Source: DATGPD01 sp031423015 (GTDB lineage: Bacteria; Planctomycetota; UBA1135; UBA2386). From it: DNA of 64,000 nucleotides. The notes under the pieces were generated by a model. That model was not told where the DNA came from, searched no databases, and worked only from the letters and a program-made list of their open reading frames with translations. The stretch lies in contig JANPER010000046.1 in the NCBI GenBank assembly GCA_031423015.1, forward strand, positions 23,997 to 87,996, read 5' to 3'. The translations under genes were made by a program, and so were the position numbers. This document shows, piece after piece, positions 1 to 8,488 of this stretch. Numbering within the stretch: the first letter of the stretch is position 1; each line of letters starts with the position of its first letter.

Positions 1-68
1 CCGTCGCCGTCTTGCGCCGCGGCGACGAGCTGCTGGGTCGGGGCCTCGACCGGAGATTCTCGCATCAT
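1..68 (-). CDS. N-terminus of ECF-type RNA polymerase sigma factor (partial)
   Basis: The gene runs off the left edge on the minus strand; only about 22 codons are visible. Two consecutive ATG codons (68-66 and 65-63) open a peptide ending in the stretch TQQLVAAAQDGD. That is how many ECF sigma factors begin, just before region 2 (a helix of the form xxLLxxAxxGDxxAFxxL). It is divergent from the Ser/Thr kinase gene beginning near 220. Sigma factor plus kinase is a very common planctomycete pairing, so context supports the call. No domain core is visible, so this is an inference from the N-terminal signature and neighbourhood. Confidence 0.5.
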   Translation of the reverse strand, partial: MMRESPVEAPTQQLVAAAQDGD

Positions 69-219
69 GGCGCCCGGAACTGTAACAACGAGGGCCGCGC
101 GCGAATCACTCTGTGTGGTCTAGCAGCCGGGGCAAACCATGGTGCCGGTGCCATCGTCGCCGCCCTGACCCCGAGCCGCGCCGCGGCTTGTGGCACAATG
201 GCCCTCTCGCGTTCCTGCC

Positions 220-3003
220 ATGACTCGCTCCTACTCGCCGCCTCCCGAAGCTGACGCCCTCGGGCCCCTGGACCGGGTCGAAGAACTGCTCGGGGAGTGT
301 CTCGCCGAACCGCAAGCGCAGTGGCCCGCGGCGATCGAGCGCCTGTGCGACCGGCATCCAACCGAAGCCCTGGCCCTGCGCCGGCGCTTCGCGGCACTGC
401 AGCGCGCCGGCTTGATGCACGAGCCGGGCAGCCAAGCGAGCGACCTGGCTCTGGTGCGCGCGTTGGCGCAAGACCAGCCGGAGATCGCCGCCGCGCTGGC
501 CGACGCGGCCGGAGTCGACCGATCGTCGGTGCACGGCCTGCCGACGCCAACCGACGCACGGCTCGGTACCACGCTGAGCAAACGCTACCGGCTCGTCGCG
601 CGCATCGGCGCGGGCGCGATGGGCGTGGTCTATCGCAGCCACGACGAAGAGCTGCGCCGCGAGGTCGCCGTCAAGCTGCTCGACGCCGGCCAAGTCGTCG
701 ACCCCAAGGCGGAAGCGCGCTTCCTGCAAGAAGCCGAGCTGCTCGCGGGCCTGCGCCACGACGCGATCGTGACCCTGCACGACCGCGGACGCAGCGAGCG
801 CGGCGAGTTGTTCTTGGTGATGGAACTGCTCGATGGCGTGCCGCTCACCCGCGTGCTGCAGGCCATCGACGGCGTGTCGACTGCGGGTCACTTGGCGGCG
901 GTGCGAGAAGTGCTCGCGGCTCGTGAAGCGGGCCAAGACGCGCCACCGGCCGGGAACGGCAAGGCGTTGCCCGAGTCGAGCGTGGTGCGCCTGATCGCGC
1001 GCTGGGGCGCCGAACTCGCCGAGGGCCTCGCGGTGGCCCACGCGGCCGGTGTTCTGCACCGCGACATCAAGCCGTCGAACGTGTTCGTGCGGCGCGACGG
1101 CCGCGCGGTGTTGCTCGACTTTGGCATTGCCACGCGAGGTGGCGACCTCACGGCGGCTGGCACCGTGCTCGGCACGCCGTGGTACATGGCGCCCGAGCAG
1201 GCCACCGCGCAGGGCAAGCTGACACCGGCGCTCGACGTGTACGGGTTGTCGTCGTGCCTCTATCACCTGTTGTCTGGTCGCCCGCCGTTCGAGGGTGATC
1301 CGCTGGCGGTGTTGGCGCGCATCGCCAGGGACGACCCGCCGCGGTTGTCGGCGGTCAAGCCCGACCTGGCGCGCGACCTGCGAGCCATCGTCGAGACCGG
1401 CATGGCGCGCGCGCCGCGCGATCGCTACGCCAGCATGGTTGCGTTGGCTAGCGATCTGCGCGCGTTCCTCGAACACCGCCCGATCACTGCGCGACCGCTG
1501 TCGAGCGTGGGACGGCTGTGGCGAAGCGCCAAGCGTCGGCCAGCCCGCGCCGCCCTGATCGCTGCCGCCTTGGTGATCGCGACGCTCTCGCTCGGGCTCC
1601 AGGCCGCCCGCGCGCGTGAGGCTGCGCGCAGCAAGGTGGCGCGCAAGACCGAACTCATGGCGCGCTTGCCGGAGACTCTGGCGTTCGAAGGCCTGCCTGA
1701 GCAACGGCTGCTCGCCAGCGTGCGGCCGGAGCACACGGGGTTCCTGGCTGAACTCGACGAGATCGTCGCGCTCGACCCTGACGACCTGCCGCCGCTGCTG
1801 TGGCGGGCGGCGCTGCGCCTCGATGAGGGTCAACACGAAGCCGCGGCCCAAGACCTGGCGCACGCCGCGCAACGCGCGCCGACGCCCTACTTGGCCGCGG
1901 TCGCCGCGCGCTATCAACGCGCGGCGCGCGACCGCCGGGGCACCGAGTCGATCGACCTCGCGAACATCGACGCCACGCCGAACACGCCCGCAGATTGCTT
2001 CGTCGCCGGCTTCCATGAGCTGCGCAACCGCCACATCGAGGGCTTTGCCAAGCGGGCCGACGAGCTGCTCACGCGCGCCGCCGAAGCGTACCCCCCGGCG
2101 CGCGACCTGCGCCTCGTGGCCTTGGTGGCACGGGGCGACTACGAGGATCCGCTGTACTTCATCACCGCGGTCAACGAGTCGCTGCGGCTCGAAGGCGTAT
2201 ACGGGCGAGGCACGGCGCGCACGTATGCGCTGCGTGGCGCGGCGCTCGCCGCCATGGGGCGCAACAAGGAGGCGTTGGCGCCGTTGCAGAAGGCGCTCGA
2301 AATGCGGCCCGGCCGCCACTCGCCGCTGCAGAACCTCGCCGTGGTGCATCGCGCGCTCGGCAACACTGAGCTAGCCAAGAAGTACATCGACGCGGCCTAC
2401 GCGGCGCGACCGTACTTCTGGAACACGACGTTCCTGCGCGCGCAGATCATGTCGGATGCTGGCGAGTTCGCTGCCGCTTGTGAGCTGGTCGCAGGCATCG
2501 ACGAGAGCGATGCGCCCGACCTCGCATGGCGCAAGCCGTACCTGCTGGCCACCATCGGCACCGAAGAGGTGGCCACGCTCTACCGTCGCGGCGCCACCGC
2601 GGCCGAACGCGAGGCCGTTGCCGCGCGCGCGTTCACCCACCTGGACACCGTCTGCGCACACCCGAGCGCGCCGGATGGCTACAAGCAACGCGCGGCCAAT
2701 CGCCGCGCCATCATCCAGGCGCTCCTGCACCACGACGACGAGGGCGCCAGCATCCGTTTCCTTCGGCAGCTGACCGAGGTCCCAAACGATGCCGCGGCGC
2801 TGCGCAACCTCGCGGCCTTGTTGCCCGAGCGCAACCTGTCGGAACGCGCGATCGCCCACCTGCGGCTGTTCCTGGCAACCTTGGCGCACCTGAGCGCCGT
2901 GCAGGACAACCGGCAACAGCTGGTGCGCGACGATGCGCGCAAGCGCGTCAATCAACTCGAATCCACCGATACCTCAACCTCCACCGAAAGCAGAATCAAA
3001 TGA
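220..3003 (+). CDS. Transmembrane Ser/Thr protein kinase with C-terminal TPR region
   Basis: A 927-residue PknB-like kinase. After about 120 variable residues comes the kinase domain: glycine-rich loop GAGAMGVV near residue 127, lysine in VAVKLL, catalytic loop HRDIKPSN near 279, DFG near 300, and GTPWYMAPEQ near 320. All catalytic residues are present. A hydrophobic segment near residues 443-465 (AALIAAALVIATLSLGLQAA) is a single membrane span. The remaining ~460 residues are helical and TPR-like, for example the stretch with ALAPLQKALEMRPG. By family knowledge the kinase is cytoplasmic and the TPR part would lie outside. The ATG at 220 is preferred to an in-frame GTG at 190. The stop overlaps the next start by four bases (ATGA), so the two genes are probably translationally coupled. 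Confidence 0.93.
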   Translation: MTRSYSPPPEADALGPLDRVEELLGECLAEPQAQWPAAIERLCDRHPTEALALRRRFAALQRAGLMHEPGSQASDLALVRALAQDQPEIAAALADAAGVDRSSVHGLPTPTDARLGTTLSKRYRLVARIGAGAMGVVYRSHDEELRREVAVKLLDAGQVVDPKAEARFLQEAELLAGLRHDAIVTLHDRGRSERGELFLVMELLDGVPLTRVLQAIDGVSTAGHLAAVREVLAAREAGQDAPPAGNGKALPESSVVRLIARWGAELAEGLAVAHAAGVLHRDIKPSNVFVRRDGRAVLLDFGIATRGGDLTAAGTVLGTPWYMAPEQATAQGKLTPALDVYGLSSCLYHLLSGRPPFEGDPLAVLARIARDDPPRLSAVKPDLARDLRAIVETGMARAPRDRYASMVALASDLRAFLEHRPITARPLSSVGRLWRSAKRRPARAALIAAALVIATLSLGLQAARAREAARSKVARKTELMARLPETLAFEGLPEQRLLASVRPEHTGFLAELDEIVALDPDDLPPLLWRAALRLDEGQHEAAAQDLAHAAQRAPTPYLAAVAARYQRAARDRRGTESIDLANIDATPNTPADCFVAGFHELRNRHIEGFAKRADELLTRAAEAYPPARDLRLVALVARGDYEDPLYFITAVNESLRLEGVYGRGTARTYALRGAALAAMGRNKEALAPLQKALEMRPGRHSPLQNLAVVHRALGNTELAKKYIDAAYAARPYFWNTTFLRAQIMSDAGEFAAACELVAGIDESDAPDLAWRKPYLLATIGTEEVATLYRRGATAAEREAVAARAFTHLDTVCAHPSAPDGYKQRAANRRAIIQALLHHDDEGASIRFLRQLTEVPNDAAALRNLAALLPERNLSERAIAHLRLFLATLAHLSAVQDNRQQLVRDDARKRVNQLESTDTSTSTESRIK

Positions 3004-4505
3004 AGGTCCTCCCGCTCCTGGCAGCTCCCTTGGTCGCGATGGCGCTGCCGGCCCAGTGCCAACAATCGATGCCGCCGTTCGCTGGCACGCCGATGTTCTT
3101 CTCGCTCGACGGTCCAACCGCGCCTGCGGGCACCGCCCTGGCACTCTTCAAGTGCGAGGGCTTCACCAACGTGCCGCCGGCGCCATGGACGGCAGCGTTC
3201 GCGCCCGACTTCAACCTCGACGTAGTGTTCCGCAACCTGCTGACGTCGACCTGCAGCGTGGGCCCGACGGCGGCGCTTCCCGACGTCGATGCGGTGAGCA
3301 TCGGCCTCGACTGGATCTTGTCCGACCACAACGGCATGGTGGACGTGCCGTTGAATCGTTGGGGTGCGCTGACCTTCACCGTGTCGCGCGATTCGTTAGG
3401 ACGTGCCGGTTCGCCCATTCGAGTGGAGGCCGACAAGCCCGAGGGCCCGGGCACCGACGTGTTCAGCTACGTATTGCCACAGAGCAGGCTGCCAGGCCAC
3501 CTCGTCGGCAGGACGCTGCGCGCTCAGGACGGCCCCGAGATCGGCCTCGCGCCGGCGCGGACGACGATCGACGCGCTCGATCAGTTCATCCCGCTGTACC
3601 GCAGCGACGCGGTCATCCGCGGGCTGCTCAGACCGGATCCGACCCTGTACTTCTCGGTCACCAACGCGACGTTGCTTCGAGTGCCGGCGTCTTGGTGGGC
3701 CGGCACGCCGCCCAGCGGCGCCACCATCCTGCGCACCACCTGGGACGTCGGCCGGGGCAAGTGGGGCTGCGTGCAGCCATGGCGCACCTACGCCGCGATC
3801 GCCGGCATCAACTTCGGTGGCCTCGGCCTGACGCAATGCGAGGACATCGATGGCCTAGCGCTCGACATCGCACGCAGCCACATCCTCATCTCGACCGCGG
3901 TCGTGACCAACGGCCGCTGCATCAACCGCCCGATCCAGATTCTCTACCGGTCGCTACTGACCGACGGTGATCCCCCACCGGTGCCTTACCTCACACAGAC
4001 CGGCACCGAGGTGGCGACAGCGGCGGGCCTCATCGGCGGCGACGACGTGAAGGCGATCTGCTCGGTCGATCCGATCGCCCCGCTGCGCCAAACCGGAGGC
4101 GCGCCACCCAACGTCATCCGCCTGACCACGGGCACACCGTCGACGGTGCTCACCTTCCCCGGCATCGCGCATCGCCTCGAAGGCACGACGTTCCTGTCGT
4201 GCTGGCCCGGGGCCGGGCCCGCGCGCGTGCGGTCGTATGGCCTCGGTTGGCCGCGCGGCGAAGCGCCAGGCCTGATCGCTGCATTCTTGACCGTGCCCGG
4301 CAGCGGCTTGGCCCCGACGTTCCTCGTCGGCTACGCGCGCAACCCTGTGAGTCCGTTCTGTGGCGATCCGCGCGAGTGGGCGTTCGACGTGCCCGCTCCG
4401 TTGCGCATGTTGGTGCCGGCGCTTCGCTTCGAGGTCACTTGGGTTGGACTCGACTCAGCGACTGGAACGTTGGCACAAGCGTTCCCCGTCGGACTCGATC
4501 TGTAG
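3000..4505 (+). CDS. Secreted protein of unknown function, coupled to the kinase gene
   Basis: A 501-residue protein starting at the ATG inside the ATGA overlap with the kinase stop. It opens with a classical signal peptide (MKVLPLLAAPLVAMALPAQC); the cysteine is not in a good lipobox, so signal peptidase I cleavage is likelier. The mature part is rich in Pro, Gly, Thr and hydrophobic beta-like stretches with scattered cysteines, consistent with an exported beta-rich protein. No recognisable family motif was found. The position suggests a function tied to the kinase, for example a product made together with an envelope sensor, but this is inference only. The start is firm because of the signal peptide and the overlap. 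Confidence 0.75.
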   Translation: MKVLPLLAAPLVAMALPAQCQQSMPPFAGTPMFFSLDGPTAPAGTALALFKCEGFTNVPPAPWTAAFAPDFNLDVVFRNLLTSTCSVGPTAALPDVDAVSIGLDWILSDHNGMVDVPLNRWGALTFTVSRDSLGRAGSPIRVEADKPEGPGTDVFSYVLPQSRLPGHLVGRTLRAQDGPEIGLAPARTTIDALDQFIPLYRSDAVIRGLLRPDPTLYFSVTNATLLRVPASWWAGTPPSGATILRTTWDVGRGKWGCVQPWRTYAAIAGINFGGLGLTQCEDIDGLALDIARSHILISTAVVTNGRCINRPIQILYRSLLTDGDPPPVPYLTQTGTEVATAAGLIGGDDVKAICSVDPIAPLRQTGGAPPNVIRLTTGTPSTVLTFPGIAHRLEGTTFLSCWPGAGPARVRSYGLGWPRGEAPGLIAAFLTVPGSGLAPTFLVGYARNPVSPFCGDPREWAFDVPAPLRMLVPALRFEVTWVGLDSATGTLAQAFPVGLDL

Positions 4506-4668
4506 CAGTGATCGTGGCAACGCGCGCGTGACATCGATCTCTGCTGCGCGTATCGTCTCGTGCGTCGTCGGCGGGTCAGCGCCAGGCGCGCGCAGCATGA
4601 TCTGCGATGGCTTGGCGGAATCACAACCGGCGCTTTCGTTCGTTTCCACCTCTCACGAAGACACATTG

Positions 4669-4917
4669 ATGCCAAGTAAGCGCACCACCCACCGCAGCAC
4701 GACCGGCAAGAAGCTCTACGCCGTCCGCGACACCGAAGGTCAGTTCAAGGACATCCAGACCTTCGAGCGCGCGCACAGCCAAGACCTGAAGAGCACGAGC
4801 AAGACCGAAGCCGCCAGCGCTGCCACGAAGACCAAGAAGAAGGCGAAGAAGGCGGGCAAGAAGGCTGCCAAGAAGGCCACGAAGAAGGCCGCAAAGAAGT
4901 CGGCCCGCAAGGCCTGA
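4669..4917 (+). CDS. Small histone H1-like Lys/Ala-rich protein
   Basis: An 82-residue basic protein. The first half (RTTHRSTTGKKLYAVRD, then QFKDIQTFERAHSQDLKS) looks like a short folded module. The second half is a low-complexity tail of KKA/KKAxKK units ending KKSARKA, like eukaryotic H1 or bacterial Hc1/AlgP-type tails. Such tails bind DNA or RNA non-specifically, so nucleoid association is a reasonable inference. The reading frame is open further upstream to 4360, but that part overlaps the previous gene and makes no sense as protein; the ATG at 4669 starts the conserved-looking part. It stands alone between the secreted protein and the glycosidase. Confidence 0.7.
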   Translation: MPSKRTTHRSTTGKKLYAVRDTEGQFKDIQTFERAHSQDLKSTSKTEAASAATKTKKKAKKAGKKAAKKATKKAAKKSARKA

Positions 4918-4990
4918 GCGAGCGATTCCCCGCGCACGAGCGCGCTCTGCCTGCCTTGTTTGGCGGCGCCGCTCGTATCCTGCCGCCCCC

Positions 4991-7783
4991 ATGAGCGCGC
5001 GATCTGGTGGCCCATCGTCCGACGGCAAGACCACTCACGCCGCGACGCCGCAGGATGCGGAGCGGCCCGGCGATGCAGCGCCGCCGGTTGCTGCCACCGC
5101 CGAAGCGCGACGCCTGGACGAGGACGCGCACCGGCGCAAGAACTGGAAGCGTTGGGGACCCTATCTCGCCGAGCGGCAATGGGGCACGGTGCGCGAGGAT
5201 TACTCGCCCGACGGCAGCTGCTGGACGTACTTCTCGCACGACCAGGCCCGCAGTCGCGCCTATCGCTGGGGCGAAGACGGGTTGCTCGGGTTCACCGATC
5301 GGCAATGCCGACTCTGCTTTGCGCTCGCGCTGTGGAACGGCAAGGACGCCATCCTCAAGGAACGGCTCTATGGCCTGACGGGCCCCGAGGGCAATCACGG
5401 CGAGGACGTAAAGGAGGCTTACTTCTATGTCGACGCCACACCGACGCACTCGTACTGCAAGGGCCTCTACAAATACCCGCAGCGGGCGTTTCCTTACCGC
5501 GAGCTGATCGACGAGAACGCGCGGCGCGGCCTTTCGGCAGTGGAATACGAACTCAGCGACACCGGCGTGTTCGATGAGCTGCGTTTCTTCGACGTCACCG
5601 TCGAGTATGCCAAGGCCTCGCCCGACGACATCTTGATCCGCATCGAGGTCGAGAATCGCGGGCCCGACGCAGCGCCGCTGCACGTGCTGCCGACCCTGTG
5701 GTTCCGCAACACCTGGAGCTGGGGACGCAGCGGCGAGGGCTACTCAACCAAGCCGCGCATCACGCGCATCGGCCCTGGCACGCTGCGCGCCGAGAGCGAC
5801 CGCATCAGCGCGCACCGTTTAGCGATCGAGCCGCTGCCCGATGGCCCACCGCGGCTGCTGTTCTGCGACAACGAGACCGACGTCGTGGGCCTGTTCGGCG
5901 CCGCCTCGGGGCCGGTCGCGCCCAAGAACGCGTTCCATGCGTTCGTCGTCGACGGCAAGGCCGACGCGCTGGCGCCGTCGCACACCGGCACCAAGGCGGC
6001 CGCGCACTGCGTGCTGCAGGTGGCGCCCGGGGCACGCGCCGTCATTCGCCTGCGCTTGGTCGCCGACCGCGAGTCGACGCCGACCCCGTTCCAAGACTTC
6101 GACGCGGTGTTCGCGGCAAGGCGGCGCGAGGCCGACGAGTACCACACCGCGATCGCGCCGCACAACCTCAGCGTCGACGAACGCGCGGTGCTGCGTCAGG
6201 CCTACGCCGGTTTGTTGTGGACGAAGCAGTTCTATCACCTCGACGTCAAGACCTGGCTCGAAGGCGATCCGGCGCAGCCGGTACCGCCCAAGGAGCGCCA
6301 GCACGGCCGCAATCACGACTGGCAGCACCTCTACAACCGCGACGTGATCTCGGTGCCCGACAAGTGGGAGTACCCGTGGTACGCGGCGTGGGACCTCGCG
6401 TTCCACATGGTGCCGTTCGCGCATGTCGACGCGCCGTTCGCCAAGGACCAGCTCACCCTCATGCTGCGCGAGTGGTACATGTCGCCGTCGGGGCAGATCC
6501 CGGCCTACGAGTTCGCCTTCGAAGACGTGAACCCGCCGGTGCACGCGTGGGCCTGCTGGCGCGTCTACAAGATGACCGGGCCGCGCGGCAAGCGCGATCG
6601 CGTGTTCTTGGCGCGCTCGTTCCAGAAGCTGCTCATCAACTTCACCTGGTGGGTCAACCGCAAGGACCCCGACGGCCAGCACATCTTCACCGGCGGGTTC
6701 TTGGGCCTGGACAACATCGGCGTGTTCGACCGCAACAAGCCGCTGCCCGACGGCGGGCGCTTGGAGCAGGCGGACGGCACGGCGTGGATGGCGTTCTACT
6801 GCGCCACCATGCTGTCGATGGCGCTCGAACTGGCGCACGAGGACCCGGCCTACGAAGACGTGGCGTCGAAGTTCTTCGAGCACTTCGTGGCGATCACTGA
6901 CGCGATCAACATGGTCGGTGGCGAAGGCCTGTGGGACGCCGAGGACGGCTTCTACTACGACCAGATCCGCACCGGCGGGCGCGCCACCCGCCTCAAGGTC
7001 CGCTCGATGGTCGGGCTGATCCCGCTGTTCGCGGTCGAGATCCTGGAGGAGTCGGTGCTGGACGCCCTGCCAGCGTTCACCCGTCGCATGCGCTGGTTCC
7101 TCGACAACCGCCCCGAGTTCGCCAAGCACGTCACCCGCACGCGCGGCGCCGACGGCGGCGACCGCCACATCCTGCTGGCGATTCCCAGCCAAGAGCAACT
7201 CGTGCGCGTGCTGCGCTACGCCCTCGACGAGAACGAGTTCTTGTCGCCGTACGGCGTGCGCTCGTTGTCGAAGGTGCATCGCATGCGCCCCTTCGTGCTG
7301 CAGTCGGATCACAGTGCGTCGCAGGTGGACTACGTGCCCGGCGACTCGACGACGCGCATGTTCGGCGGCAACTCGAATTGGCGCGGCCCGATCTGGTTCC
7401 CAGTCAACTTCCTGCTGATCGAAGCGCTCGAACGCTACCACCACTTCTACGGCGACAGCGTGCGCGTCGAGTGCCCGACCGGCTCGGGGACCTGGCTCAC
7501 GCTCGGCCAAGTGGCGCACGAGTTGGCGAGCCGCCTATGTCGCCTGTTCCTGCCCGATGCCACCGGCCAGCGCCCATTCGCCGGCGCTGATCGTCTGTTC
7601 GCGCACGACCCCAAGGCGCGCCAGTTGCTGTTGTTCCACGAGTACTTCGACGGCGACACTGGCCGCGGGTTGGGTGCGAGTCATCAGACCGGATGGACGG
7701 GGCTGGTGACGCGCTGCCTCGAGTACGTGGCGCGCGTGCGCCGGCAGGGCGCGGCGGCGGCGACGGTCGTGCGGGAACGCTAG
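4991..7783 (+). CDS. GH63/MGH1-like glycoside hydrolase
   Basis: A 930-residue protein without signal peptide, so probably cytoplasmic. The N-terminal ~400 residues hold a beta-sandwich-like domain (WGPYLAERQWGTVREDYS near 55). The C-terminal ~500 residues form an (alpha/alpha)6 barrel typical of glucosidase/mannosylglycerate-hydrolase-like enzymes, with Trp-rich substrate-site segments such as WEYPWYAAWDLAFH near 460, NPPVHAWACW near 515 and GGNSNWRGPIWFPVNFLL near 795. Length and layout fit the large 'glucosidase' group related to GH63, which acts on alpha-glucosidic bonds or on glucosylglycerate/mannosylglycerate compatible solutes. The exact substrate cannot be read from the sequence. The gene is monocistronic; a small hairpin (7785-7797) follows the stop. 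Confidence 0.88.
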   Translation: MSARSGGPSSDGKTTHAATPQDAERPGDAAPPVAATAEARRLDEDAHRRKNWKRWGPYLAERQWGTVREDYSPDGSCWTYFSHDQARSRAYRWGEDGLLGFTDRQCRLCFALALWNGKDAILKERLYGLTGPEGNHGEDVKEAYFYVDATPTHSYCKGLYKYPQRAFPYRELIDENARRGLSAVEYELSDTGVFDELRFFDVTVEYAKASPDDILIRIEVENRGPDAAPLHVLPTLWFRNTWSWGRSGEGYSTKPRITRIGPGTLRAESDRISAHRLAIEPLPDGPPRLLFCDNETDVVGLFGAASGPVAPKNAFHAFVVDGKADALAPSHTGTKAAAHCVLQVAPGARAVIRLRLVADRESTPTPFQDFDAVFAARRREADEYHTAIAPHNLSVDERAVLRQAYAGLLWTKQFYHLDVKTWLEGDPAQPVPPKERQHGRNHDWQHLYNRDVISVPDKWEYPWYAAWDLAFHMVPFAHVDAPFAKDQLTLMLREWYMSPSGQIPAYEFAFEDVNPPVHAWACWRVYKMTGPRGKRDRVFLARSFQKLLINFTWWVNRKDPDGQHIFTGGFLGLDNIGVFDRNKPLPDGGRLEQADGTAWMAFYCATMLSMALELAHEDPAYEDVASKFFEHFVAITDAINMVGGEGLWDAEDGFYYDQIRTGGRATRLKVRSMVGLIPLFAVEILEESVLDALPAFTRRMRWFLDNRPEFAKHVTRTRGADGGDRHILLAIPSQEQLVRVLRYALDENEFLSPYGVRSLSKVHRMRPFVLQSDHSASQVDYVPGDSTTRMFGGNSNWRGPIWFPVNFLLIEALERYHHFYGDSVRVECPTGSGTWLTLGQVAHELASRLCRLFLPDATGQRPFAGADRLFAHDPKARQLLLFHEYFDGDTGRGLGASHQTGWTGLVTRCLEYVARVRRQGAAAATVVRER

Positions 7784-7801
7784 CGAGGCTTCGCCTCCGA
7801 C

Positions 7802-7898
7802 CAGAGAAGAACCACCGAGAGCACGGAGAACACAGAGGAACATCCTGGCCGCCGATCCAGATCTCTGTGGCCTCGGTGGGCTCTGTGGTTCTTCTCTG
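7802..7898. repeat. Imperfect 36-bp inverted repeat of the CACAGAG type (REP-like)
   Basis: Arms 7802-7837 and 7863-7898 are reverse complements at 30 of 36 positions, separated by 25 bases. Each arm contains purine-rich ACAGAG/CGGAGA words. The unit lies between the glycosidase stop and the 3' end of the convergent DUF488 gene. It resembles dispersed intergenic palindromes seen in several environmental phyla (REP-like elements); it could form a strong RNA hairpin and act as a bidirectional terminator between the convergent genes. Confidence 0.7.
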
Positions 7899-7967
7899 CT
7901 CTGGAGCTGACGTCCAAACTTGACGCATCCGTCACGTCTTCCATCAACCAAGTCTAGCTGGCTCAGC

Positions 7968-8354
7968 TTAGACGACCTTGGCTCCTCTCTCTGACAACAT
8001 CTGACGCAAGACCGACCTGTGACAGCGAGCCTCGTCTTCGCAGTAGCAGCCCACCGAGAACTGCGTCCCGTGCGAGAGCGCTGCCAGCAGATCCAGGACT
8101 CTGCTGTTCTCGGGCTTCTTCATCTCGGTGCGGTACCGCTTGACGAAAGCAGCCCATTGCCGGTCGGTCTGCGCGCGCAGTCCCAGCGCCACCGTCTCTT
8201 GCGTGGGAGACAAGTTCGGCAGCCAGACGTCGTACCAGTTGCCCGATGCGAACTCGGACTTCGGGACGCCGCGTGGTGGGCGCCTGACGGTTCCGATCCT
8301 CGGGCCCTCGTTCGGGGCCCTCTCGCTACCAAGTCGGACGATTCGTATAGCCAT
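7968..8354 (-). CDS. DUF488 family protein
   Basis: A 128-residue protein matching the short DUF488 (YeaO-like) family: an N-terminal IRIVRLGS strand, a YDVWLPNLSP segment near 42, and the diagnostic C-terminal cysteine/histidine cluster SVGCYCEDEARCHRS near 100-115. The biochemical function of the family is unknown; the CxC and CHR residues suggest a conserved catalytic or metal site. It is convergent with the glycosidase across the inverted repeat and divergent from the ECF fusion gene, with about 130 bases between the two starts. Confidence 0.85.
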   Translation of the reverse strand: MAIRIVRLGSERAPNEGPRIGTVRRPPRGVPKSEFASGNWYDVWLPNLSPTQETVALGLRAQTDRQWAAFVKRYRTEMKKPENSRVLDLLAALSHGTQFSVGCYCEDEARCHRSVLRQMLSERGAKVV

Positions 8355-8488
8355 GGATCTGAGGCGTTGAGGAGCCCAGTGGCTTCGGAGCGGAACCCCG
8401 CGCAGCGGTCGAAGCCAACTGCGGCTACCCTGTTCTAAAGCGGATTTGTCGCAACGCCAGGCCGGGGCGCGGTGCCTCCAGCTCCGTC

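Noticed and set aside
106..2349. Minus-strand open frame of 747 codons opposite the Ser/Thr kinase
   Set aside because: Its product is Arg/His-rich with no domain; it is the antisense shadow of a GC-rich gene whose plus-strand frame has all kinase motifs.
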